Source of the DNA: CAYTKU01 sp964550845
GTDB taxonomy: Bacteria; Patescibacteriota; Patescibacteriia; Magasanikbacterales; UBA922
Assembly (NCBI GenBank): GCA_964550845.1
Contig: CAZKAD010000028.1
Location: 1 to 12,579, forward strand
DNA: 12,579 nucleotides
Direction of reading: 5' to 3'
Shown: positions 6,494 through 12,579 of the stretch, piece after piece
How positions within the stretch are numbered: position 1 is the first letter of the stretch
Layout: every line of letters begins with the position of its first letter
Made by a program: the position numbers and the translations under genes
The notes under the pieces: generated by a model
Databases searched by the model: none
What the model was told of the DNA's origin: nothing
What the model saw: only the letters and a program-made list of their open reading frames with translations

Positions 6494-7015
6494 ATGCCTG
6501 TCAAAAAAACAGTAAGCTCAAAAAAAAGAAAAGAAATACACGAAGCAGCAAATTCTATTCCAGGACTTATTATCGAACATGTAACTTTTGCAGATAAAGA
6601 AAATAATCCAGAACAGAATAAATCCAAACATAAATATATGCTTTCTGTAGAAAAGCAAAGAGAACATCAAAAAAAACGTTTTACCGTATTTATTGGAGTA
6701 GGAACTGTTATGCTGGTTCTCGGTGTTCTCTGGGTTTTCAATATAAAAACGTTCTTTTTTGACAGCAAGCATACTCTCTCACAAGAAGAGGAACTTCTCG
6801 GAACAGTAAAGCAAAATTTTGACAATACCGTAGGCCTTGTTACAGCAAATGCAGACACACTCGCAACAAGTAGTAGACAAGAAGAGGTTGTGAGCGCAGA
6901 ACAACTCAAAGCCGCCCTCATCGCAGGCTTACTTGTATCGAGCACACCAGCTACAACCAGCACGAGTTCTACACCACCTTTCACAACTACGACCACAAGT
7001 ACACTCAATCCTTAA
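6494..7015 (+). CDS. Hypothetical single-pass membrane protein with Ser/Thr-rich C-terminus
   Basis: Not recognised as a known family. From the ATG at 6494 it has 173 residues: a basic, Lys-rich N-terminus; a soluble stretch of about 40 residues; one hydrophobic helix at about 64-83 (VFIGVGTVMLVLGVLWVF); a linker with two short amphipathic segments; and a final 25 residues made almost wholly of Ser, Thr, Pro and Ala. Positive charges before the helix suggest a cytoplasmic N-terminus and an exported C-terminus. An alternative TTG start at 6464 would add ten residues and overlap the MBL gene by 14 bases. Neither start has a Shine-Dalgarno; ATG is preferred. It lies 16 bases after the MBL stop and 33 before gyrA, so it is probably co-transcribed. 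The Ser/Thr tail resembles a surface linker or glycosylated stalk, which is inference. Confidence 0.75.
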   Translation: MPVKKTVSSKKRKEIHEAANSIPGLIIEHVTFADKENNPEQNKSKHKYMLSVEKQREHQKKRFTVFIGVGTVMLVLGVLWVFNIKTFFFDSKHTLSQEEELLGTVKQNFDNTVGLVTANADTLATSSRQEEVVSAEQLKAALIAGLLVSSTPATTSTSSTPPFTTTTTSTLNP

Positions 7016-7048
7016 ATCTTGATTCTGTTTCAATAGATCACATAACAT

Positions 7049-9562
7049 ATGCCGAAAGAAAAAAATAGTACCGCGAAATTGCCACTCACGACTGAACCAG
7101 TCGGAAAAGTCTCTCCAGTACAAATTGTCGACGAAATGCGCAAATCATACCTCGATTATGCCATGAGTGTTATTGTTTCGCGTGCACTTCCAGATGTTCG
7201 AGATGGCCTCAAGCCTGTTCATCGCCGTGTTCTCTATGCAATGTGGAAAATTGGTCTTCGCCATAGTGCCAAGTTTCGTAAATCTGCCAATGTTGTTGGA
7301 GAAGTGATGGCAAAATATCACCCACATGGCGATTTTGCAATCTATGACTCGTTGGTACGTTTGGCGCAAGATTTCTCCATGCGTTATCCGCTCGTCTTTG
7401 GACAAGGAAACTTTGGTTCCATGGACGGAGATTCAGCCGCTGCCATGCGTTATACTGAGGCAAAATTGCATTCGATTGCAGAAGAGATGCTACTGGATAT
7501 TGAAAAAAATACCGTCGATTTTACTCCAAACTATGATGGTTCAACCAAAGAACCGCGCGTGCTTCCAAGTAAACTTCCGAACCTTCTTTTGAATGGTACG
7601 ATGGGTATTGCTGTTGGTATGGCCACCAACATTCCTCCACACAATCTAACAGAACTCTGTGATGGTATTAGTGCAATCATTGATAATCCAGAAATTTCTA
7701 TTGAAGAACTGGGAGAATTTGTCAAAGGGCCAGACTTTCCAACTGGTGGTATTATTTATAATAAAAAAGATATTGCTGCTGCCTATGCAACCGGCCGAGG
7801 TGGTATTGTGATGCGTGCAAAAACCGAAATTGTTGAAAATAAAAATGGAACATTCCAAATTCTTGTAACGGAAGTACCTTACCAGGTGAACAAGGCTACC
7901 TTGATTGAAAAAATTGCGACTCTTGTCCAAGAAAAAAAACTTGAAGGTATCAAGGATCTGCGTGATGAATCCAACAAAGATGGTGTACGGGTTGTCATTG
8001 AACTGAAAAAAGATTCTTATCCTAAAAAAGTTCTCAATCGTCTCTTTCAACTCACAGAACTTCAAACAACATTTCATGTCAACATGCTGGCGCTCGTTGA
8101 TGGACTTCAACCTCGTGTTTTGAATTTGAAAACAGTTCTGGAAGAGCACATAAAACACCGTGAAGAAGTTATTCGTCGTCGCACTGCCTTTGATCTTGAC
8201 CGAGCCAAAGAACGTGCTCATATTTTGGAAGGTCTTAAAAAAGCACTCGATCATATTGACGCGGTTATTGAAACTATTCGCAAATCCAAAGACAAAGAAG
8301 CTGCCAAAGAAAACCTCATGAGCAAGTTTAAATTTAGTGTTGCCCAGGCTACAGCCATTCTGGAAATGCGCCTGCAAAATTTGGCAAATCTTGAGAGACA
8401 AAAAGTAGAAGATGAACTCAAAGAAAAACTTACTTTGATTAAAGAACTCGAATCTATTCTCGCAAGTGCGAAAAAAATTCTTGCGATTGTACAAAAAGAA
8501 ACCGATGATATCAAAAAACAATTTGGTGATGATCGTCGTACACAGATCATGGCTCACGGTATCAAAGAATTTAGCATGGAAGATCTGATTCCAAATGAGC
8601 CAACTATTATCATGACCACAGCGGATGGTTATATCAAACGCCTTCCACCTGATACATTTAAGACACAACATCGTGGAGGAAAGGGAGTAATGGGGCTGAC
8701 AACCAAAGAAGAAGATGTGGTTGCACAAATGATGACCACCAATACGCATGACAATCTTCTGTTTTTTACCAACCGAGGGCGTGTCTTTCAACTCATGGCC
8801 TATGATGTGCCACAGGGTTCTCGCACTTCCAAAGGTCAAGCTTTGGTGAATTTTCTGCAGCTGGCACCAAATGAAAAAGTAACCGCTTTTATTTCCAATG
8901 AAGACATCAGTTCCTACAAATTTTTGGTCATGGTGACATCAAAAGGAACGATCAAAAAATCAGGTCTGTCAGATTTTGCGAATGTTCGACGCAGTGGAAT
9001 TATTGCACTCAAACTCAAGAGTGATGACATGCTCGAATGGGTGCGCCCATCCACAGGTAACGATGACATAATGATTATTACGGCTCATGGCCAAGGCATC
9101 CGTTTCCGTGAGAAAGATATTCGCGCGATGGGTCGTACGGCTGGAGGCGTTCGTGGCATGAAACTCAAAAGCGATGATATTGTCGTAGGAATGGATGTTA
9201 TTTCCCCAGATCTGGTCAAGAAAAAAATGTTTGAACTTCTTGTAATATCAGAAAATGGACTTGGAAAGAAAACTGAAATTGATGAATACAAAGTCCAAGG
9301 ACGTGGTGGAAGTGGCATCAAAACCATGGAAGTCACAGATAAAACCGGTCCAATCATTGAAGCTCGTGTGATCAATAATACTGAATCGCAGGATATCATG
9401 CTCATTTCTATGAAAGGGCAGGTGGTACGCACACCACTCAAGACCATTCCAACTCTTGGACGTGCTACCCAAGGCGTCCGTGTCATGCGCTTCAAAGAGC
9501 AAAACGACAAAGTCGCCAGTATCACACTTCTTGAAGAAGATAAGGGACAAATGGAAGAATAA
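7049..9562 (+). CDS. gyrA: DNA gyrase subunit A
   Basis: Breakage-reunion subunit of the type IIA topoisomerase that adds negative supercoils with GyrB. The winged-helix region runs to the catalytic Tyr135 in AAMRYTEAKL, equivalent to E. coli Tyr122. A coiled coil and tower region follow, then the C-terminal beta-pinwheel. The GyrA box at 540-546 reads QHRGGKG, which separates gyrase A from ParC. Later pinwheel blades show related motifs such as GRTAGGVRGM and GRGGSG. The length of 837 aa is usual. In the quinolone-resistance region, HGDFAIYD has Phe96 where E. coli has Ser83, while Asp100 (E. coli Asp87) is kept. ATG start without Shine-Dalgarno, 33 bases after the membrane protein gene. No obvious independent promoter was found. 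Transcription ends at the hairpin at 9570-9599. Confidence 0.98.
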   Translation: MPKEKNSTAKLPLTTEPVGKVSPVQIVDEMRKSYLDYAMSVIVSRALPDVRDGLKPVHRRVLYAMWKIGLRHSAKFRKSANVVGEVMAKYHPHGDFAIYDSLVRLAQDFSMRYPLVFGQGNFGSMDGDSAAAMRYTEAKLHSIAEEMLLDIEKNTVDFTPNYDGSTKEPRVLPSKLPNLLLNGTMGIAVGMATNIPPHNLTELCDGISAIIDNPEISIEELGEFVKGPDFPTGGIIYNKKDIAAAYATGRGGIVMRAKTEIVENKNGTFQILVTEVPYQVNKATLIEKIATLVQEKKLEGIKDLRDESNKDGVRVVIELKKDSYPKKVLNRLFQLTELQTTFHVNMLALVDGLQPRVLNLKTVLEEHIKHREEVIRRRTAFDLDRAKERAHILEGLKKALDHIDAVIETIRKSKDKEAAKENLMSKFKFSVAQATAILEMRLQNLANLERQKVEDELKEKLTLIKELESILASAKKILAIVQKETDDIKKQFGDDRRTQIMAHGIKEFSMEDLIPNEPTIIMTTADGYIKRLPPDTFKTQHRGGKGVMGLTTKEEDVVAQMMTTNTHDNLLFFTNRGRVFQLMAYDVPQGSRTSKGQALVNFLQLAPNEKVTAFISNEDISSYKFLVMVTSKGTIKKSGLSDFANVRRSGIIALKLKSDDMLEWVRPSTGNDDIMIITAHGQGIRFREKDIRAMGRTAGGVRGMKLKSDDIVVGMDVISPDLVKKKMFELLVISENGLGKKTEIDEYKVQGRGGSGIKTMEVTDKTGPIIEARVINNTESQDIMLISMKGQVVRTPLKTIPTLGRATQGVRVMRFKEQNDKVASITLLEEDKGQMEE

Positions 9563-9569
9563 AACTTAT

Positions 9570-9599
9570 AAAAAAGCACTCCAATGGGAGTGCTTTTTT
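9570..9599. terminator. Bidirectional terminator between gyrA and ruvA
   Basis: AAAAAAGCACTCC (9570-9582) pairs with GGAGTGCTTTTTT (9587-9599) around a four-base loop, with A and T tracts serving both strands. It begins seven bases after the gyrA stop, and its right edge overlaps the ruvA stop codon at 9598-9600. Confidence 0.93.
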
Positions 9600-10179
9600 A
9601 TTGTATCCTTTTTAGTGCTTGTTTCAAAATTTCTTCAACAGACTTTCCGTGTGTATCAATGTCTTTAAGTACATGTTTAGCATTTTCACGGGTATAGCCC
9701 AATGCAACCAGTCCATCAATACTATCGCTCAGGATATTGCTATCAGAATTCTCTGATAGAGCTTTGCTCGGTTCAAGATTTGCTACTTTAGTTTTTAGTT
9801 CAACTACCAATCGTTCCGCTGTTTTTTTACCCATTCCTTGCACCCCAGTCAAGTATTTAATATCACCCCGAGCAATCGCACCTTGTATCTCATACATATC
9901 TCCCAAAGAAAGAATATTCAATGCGCTCTTTGGCCCAACTCCAGAGACAGTCATGAGAAGTTCAAAAAAAAATTTTTCTTCCTTGGTCTCAAAACCGTAT
10001 AGTTCCTGTGAACTATCAGATACCTTGAGATAGGTATAGAGCGCAATCTCTTGCCCTATTGTATACCGTGAAATTCCAGAAAAAGTCATATGAACTTCAT
10101 AGCCTACTCCTCCGGAAGTTTCAATGACGAGAAAATTTTTTTCTTGAGAAAATATTTTTCCTTTAATACGTGCAATCAT
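9598..10179 (-). CDS. ruvA: Holliday junction branch migration protein RuvA
   Basis: DNA-binding subunit that forms a tetramer on Holliday junctions and positions the RuvB motors. With the ATG at 10179 it has 193 residues, a normal length. Domain I (OB fold, about 1-63) starts MIARIKGKI and ends with ELYGFET. Domain II holds two helix-hairpin-helix motifs, VSGVGPKSALNIL (78-90) and TGVQGMGKKTAERLVVEL (111-128). A flexible linker leads to domain III (about 150-193), the RuvB-contacting three-helix domain with DGLVALGYTRENA. A TTG three codons upstream (10188) keeps the frame open, but the ATG matches the family N-terminus. It lies 24 bases downstream of pepA on the same strand and is probably expressed from the pepA promoter. 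Neither ruvB nor ruvC is in the window. Confidence 0.96.
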   Translation of the reverse strand: MIARIKGKIFSQEKNFLVIETSGGVGYEVHMTFSGISRYTIGQEIALYTYLKVSDSSQELYGFETKEEKFFFELLMTVSGVGPKSALNILSLGDMYEIQGAIARGDIKYLTGVQGMGKKTAERLVVELKTKVANLEPSKALSENSDSNILSDSIDGLVALGYTRENAKHVLKDIDTHGKSVEEILKQALKRIQ

Positions 10180-10203
10180 ACAAAACAATAGTTACTGAGA
10201 ACT

Positions 10204-11688
10204 TTATTTTCTTATATATTCTACCAATGTTTCTACACCAAATCCATTGGAACCACAACGAATCCATGGTTTTCCCTTTGGTCCATAATGAGAACAAGAC
10301 AAATCAATATGTGCCCAAGGATAGTCTGTAAAATGTTCCAAAAAAGCAGCAGCTGTAGAGGCTCCACCATAACGAGGACTTCCTACACCGCCCACATTTC
10401 GCAAATCAGCGACTTCTGCTTTTACCGCTTCTGTATACTCTTCTCCGAGAGGAAGCTGCCACAGCTGTTCTCCCACATTCACTGATGCATTCAAAAGATT
10501 TTTGGCTATAGCATCATTTTTGGTAAATAAACCTGAGCGTTCATTTCCAAGAGCAATCAGGCAATGGCCTGTAAGTGTGGCAAGGTCAATAACTTCTTTT
10601 GGTTTATACCTATTTGCATACACCAAAGCATCCGCCAAGACCAGCCTTCCTTCGGCATCCGTATTTTCTATTAAAACAGTCATGCCATTCATAGCAGTTA
10701 AAATGTCATCTGGTCGGTAGGCTGTACCAGAAGGCATATTTTCACAGGCAGGAATAAGTCCAATAACATTTTTCTTCACTTTCAATTTGCTAAGAGCCTG
10801 TATAGTGCCCATCACAGTAGCTCCTCCGAGCATATCAAACTTCATATCAATCAGTGCATCAGCCGGTTTCAAAGATATTCCACCAGAATCATAAGTAATA
10901 CCTTTTCCTACTAAAACAGTTGGTGCTTCTTTTTTATCACCTGCTAAATATTCTAATATGATAAATTTTGGTTCATGTACAGAACCACTTGCTACTCCCA
11001 AAAAACAGCCCATCCCTAATTTTTGTATTTGTGATAAGGAAAGTATTTTTACGGTGAGTGTGTCAGTGGCCAGAGCTTTGGCATTTTCTGCCAAAAAATG
11101 TGGAGTCATAATACTTGGCGCGGTATTGCCCAAGTTTCGCACGAGAGTAATCCCTTCGGCAATACATATTCCCTCTTGAATCCCCTTTATCCATTCTTTT
11201 TGCTCTATTTTTGAAAGTGGTATTTCGATCGTACAATCTTGGATTGGGGCAACTTGGTGGTCTTTCTCTTTGTGATCTTCAAAGCTATAACTTGAGTTTT
11301 CTAGCGCAATGACAGTCTCCTTTGCTAACAAGCCAATATCAAAATGTTCTTTTATGCTCTGAGGGAGTACCAAATGAAGCTTTTTGGCTTTCTTTGTCTG
11401 TGCAGAAATTATGCCAGCTCCGAGCACATTTTTATACGTTCGCAAAGAAAAGTCCTTTTGTTTTCCAAGCCCAAGTAAAAATATACGGGAGGAGAGCTTA
11501 TTTTTGGTATAGAGCAAACTTATTTGCATTTTTTCTCCTGAAAAATCTTGTGTCTCAAGTAAAGATTGCACAGCTCCACCACTGAGTTTATCCAAGGATT
11601 TGGTATCATGAGAAAAGTTCTGATCTTGAAAGACTGGAAATAAAATAGCGTCAGACTTTTTGAGCGCTGAAAGACGAAACCTAGTCAT
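10204..11688 (-). CDS. pepA: Leucyl aminopeptidase, family M17
   Basis: Cytosolic two-metal aminopeptidase, hexameric in the family, that removes N-terminal residues during peptide turnover. With the start at 11688 it has 494 residues. The N-terminal half (about 1-160) is the divergent macro-like domain. The catalytic half holds every expected residue: Lys262 and Asp267 in VGKGITYDSGG, Lys274, Asp285 in KFDMLGG, and Asp344, Glu346 and Arg348 in the signature NTDAEGRLVLADAL. These numbers are offset by exactly eight from the E. coli enzyme. The C-terminus has RYGGASTAA and GFGVETLVEY. The open frame reaches 11775, but upstream ATGs at 11775 and 11721 lie upstream of or inside the promoter -10, so the ATG at 11688 is preferred. 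No Shine-Dalgarno. It is the first gene of a two-gene unit with ruvA. E. coli PepA also binds DNA in Xer recombination; nothing here shows that role. Confidence 0.96.
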   Translation of the reverse strand: MTRFRLSALKKSDAILFPVFQDQNFSHDTKSLDKLSGGAVQSLLETQDFSGEKMQISLLYTKNKLSSRIFLLGLGKQKDFSLRTYKNVLGAGIISAQTKKAKKLHLVLPQSIKEHFDIGLLAKETVIALENSSYSFEDHKEKDHQVAPIQDCTIEIPLSKIEQKEWIKGIQEGICIAEGITLVRNLGNTAPSIMTPHFLAENAKALATDTLTVKILSLSQIQKLGMGCFLGVASGSVHEPKFIILEYLAGDKKEAPTVLVGKGITYDSGGISLKPADALIDMKFDMLGGATVMGTIQALSKLKVKKNVIGLIPACENMPSGTAYRPDDILTAMNGMTVLIENTDAEGRLVLADALVYANRYKPKEVIDLATLTGHCLIALGNERSGLFTKNDAIAKNLLNASVNVGEQLWQLPLGEEYTEAVKAEVADLRNVGGVGSPRYGGASTAAAFLEHFTDYPWAHIDLSCSHYGPKGKPWIRCGSNGFGVETLVEYIRK

Positions 11689-11719
11689 AAAAATTCTGAG
11701 GTTAAAATAGAGTATTTTC

Positions 11720-11748
11720 ATAGTAACAGAGCAGAGTTTTTGTGTCAA
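11720..11748 (-). promoter_or_regulatory. Promoter of pepA-ruvA
   Basis: Minus strand perfect TTGACA (11748-11743), 17-base spacer ending TGT (extended -10), and TACTAT (11725-11720). The transcript would begin near 11713, 25 bases before the ATG at 11688; this rules out the longer start codons of the open frame. Confidence 0.65.
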
Positions 11749-11776
11749 AAAATAGACTATCCACATTCTACCCACA

Positions 11777-11805
11777 TAGAGACAATAAACGTTGTGTGCT
11801 ATACT
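11777..11805 (+). promoter_or_regulatory. Promoter of the NadR-like kinase gene
   Basis: TAGAGA (11777-11782), 17-base spacer ending TGC (extended -10), TATACT (11800-11805). It is divergent from the pepA promoter, with 28 bases between the two -35 elements, so a shared regulator could act on both. The leader is about 24 bases. Confidence 0.55.
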
Positions 11806-11835
11806 TGAAACACCTATTTTTAAGTCCTGTCATTT

Positions 11836-12417
11836 ATGAAAATCGCTATCATTGGAACCCATTCCACTGGTAAAACCACTCTTATTGAGAGTCTGGCGCA
11901 ACATTTTTCTGTTCAAGGAAAAGAAGTCTTTATATTGCCAGAATACGCCCGCTTATGTCCTTTTCCAATCAATGAAGAAACGACTCTCGAAGCGCAAAAA
12001 TGGATACTTCTCTCTCAGATAACTGAGGAAAATAAAATCGATCATACAAACAATATATTACTCACTGATCGCGCTACCATTGATAATTTTGCCTACATGT
12101 ATCGTATTGGGAAAAGCGATGCTATTGAAAATTTTGAACGCTGCGCTGTAGCACACATGCGAACCTATGATTTTGTTTTTAAAACACAAAAATTAAATCT
12201 CGATGCCAAAGAAGATGGTCTGCGTACTACTGATTTTGAATTTCGTGATATGATTGACCGACTTATTACTCACCTGCTCAAAAAGCACAATATTTCCTAT
12301 AGTCTTCTTCCTGAAACAATTGATTATGATTCGCACGTAGAATTTATTACCAACAATATCGGATCCAAAAAGACTACAGAAACCACATCGCAAAAATTTG
12401 TTCCTGCCTTTGCTTAA
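11836..12417 (+). CDS. NadR-like AAA/P-loop kinase domain protein (AAA_28 type)
   Basis: Small P-loop NTPase resembling the ribosylnicotinamide-kinase domain of NadR and related AAA_28 proteins. Walker A is GTHSTGKT (7-14), directly after the first strand MKIAIIG. ILPEYARLC (33-41) fits the substrate-side strand and loop of this family. LLTDRATIDNFAY (75-87) is the Walker B-like strand with the DR motif. DGLRTTDFEFRDMIDRL (127-143) matches the lid and following helix of NadR-like kinases. The last 20 residues are a Thr/Lys-rich tail. There is no N-terminal helix-turn-helix and no adenylyltransferase domain, so this is a stand-alone kinase module of 193 aa, not full NadR. The substrate cannot be told from sequence: nicotinamide riboside, another nucleoside or a different small molecule are all possible. 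ATG start, no Shine-Dalgarno, own extended -10 promoter. Confidence 0.85.
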   Translation: MKIAIIGTHSTGKTTLIESLAQHFSVQGKEVFILPEYARLCPFPINEETTLEAQKWILLSQITEENKIDHTNNILLTDRATIDNFAYMYRIGKSDAIENFERCAVAHMRTYDFVFKTQKLNLDAKEDGLRTTDFEFRDMIDRLITHLLKKHNISYSLLPETIDYDSHVEFITNNIGSKKTTETTSQKFVPAFA

Positions 12418-12428
12418 AACTAGAAAAT

Positions 12429-12462
12429 AAAAAAGCATCCTGATTTATGGGATGCTTTTTTT
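12429..12462. terminator. Bidirectional terminator after the NadR-like kinase gene
   Basis: AAAAAAGCATCC (12429-12440) pairs with GGATGCTTTTTT (12450-12461) around a nine-base loop, flanked by A and T tracts. It starts 11 bases after the kinase stop and its right edge overlaps the TAA (12461-12463) of the partial minus-strand frame. Confidence 0.9.
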
Positions 12463-12579
12463 ATATTTCTGAAAATATCTTTCTTCCATACCTGATCCTT
12501 GACGACTTCTTCTTTTTTTGGTATTTTCTTCCATACCTCATAGCTCCAAATGCAACTCTGAGGTCCAGGGCAATCCCTG
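12461..12579 (-). CDS. 3' end of an unidentified minus-strand gene (partial)
   Basis: An open frame enters from the right edge and runs 38 codons to a TAA at 12463-12461. The end is very basic, with RYGRKYQKKKK and then RYGRKIFSEI, encoded by two copies of a 14-base repeat (12480-12493 and 12525-12538). It is not recognised as a family member. The case for it being real is the position of the stop on the T-tract of a bidirectional terminator, exactly as at ruvA and nearly so at ftsH. A second minus-strand frame is also open for about 44 codons to a stop near 12446, inside the hairpin loop, and seems less likely. Confidence 0.45.
   Translation of the reverse strand, partial: GIALDLRVAFGAMRYGRKYQKKKKSSRIRYGRKIFSEI
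12480..12538. repeat. Two copies of a 14-base direct repeat
   Basis: TTTCTTCCATACCT occurs at 12480-12493 and 12525-12538, 45 bases apart, a multiple of three. In the partial minus-strand frame both copies read RYGRK, so this looks like a repeated basic peptide motif, not a regulatory site. Confidence 0.6.

Noticed and set aside
7019..7046. Possible gyrA promoter TTGATT with CATAAC
   Set aside because: The -10 would end three bases before the start codon, so the transcript would begin inside the coding sequence. Both hexamers are poor.
7646..8839. Long (397-codon) minus-strand open frame inside gyrA
   Set aside because: Fully antisense to conserved GyrA sequence, with a composition rich in Phe, Cys and Ile typical of antisense frames. 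No recognisable domain.
11688..11775. Longer pepA starts at 11775 and 11721
   Set aside because: Both lie upstream of or inside the -10 element, so they would not be on the transcript; family proteins begin near the ATG at 11688.
11783..11797. AACGTT-centred partial palindrome between the divergent pepA and kinase promoters
   Set aside because: The symmetric part is too short and interrupted to support an operator call.

Overview
The window looks like a chromosomal housekeeping stretch from a small-genome, AT-rich bacterium, most likely of the Candidate Phyla Radiation (Patescibacteria). This placement is inference. It rests on the absence of a Shine-Dalgarno motif at every start checked, an m5U methyltransferase without iron-sulfur cysteines, a four-domain S1 protein, and a metallo-beta-lactamase-fold protein that has lost nearly all of its metal ligands. 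The code is standard bacterial: TGA ends the gene at 5866-6477, TAG ends ftsH and TAA ends most others, so the UGA-recoding CPR lineages are unlikely. No rRNA, tRNA, mobile element or CRISPR array was seen.

Layout from left to right: a divergent gene probably starts at the left edge (minus strand). Then come a TrmA/RlmD-family RNA m5U methyltransferase (115-1383) and a membrane-anchored DsbA-like thioredoxin-fold protein (1447 onward). The latter is interrupted by a 100-N assembly gap flanked by identical 55-bp copies. Facing them are ftsH (2427-4304) and an S1 RNA-binding protein gene (4430-5593), both minus strand, each with its own promoter and separated by a hairpin terminator. A divergent promoter region (5594-5865) leads into a plus-strand cluster: a degenerate MBL-fold protein, a small single-pass membrane protein with a Ser/Thr tail, and gyrA (7049-9562). 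Facing gyrA is the minus-strand pair pepA-ruvA (9598-11688). A NadR-like P-loop kinase (11836-12417) is transcribed divergently from pepA. The 3' end of an unidentified minus-strand gene closes the window.

Functionally the genes cover RNA modification, disulfide chemistry outside the membrane, membrane protein quality control (FtsH), translation (S1), DNA topology (GyrA), Holliday-junction processing (RuvA), peptide turnover (PepA) and nucleotide or cofactor metabolism. Convergent genes share compact bidirectional terminators that abut or overlap stop codons, and most promoters carry a TGn extended -10. I found no clearly new multi-gene system. The most interesting points are an in-frame TAG exactly at the assembly break in the DsbA-like gene, followed by 45 more coding-like codons; a Phe at the quinolone-resistance Ser83 position of GyrA; the pseudo-enzyme MBL protein in the gyrA cluster; and consistently SD-less gene starts.
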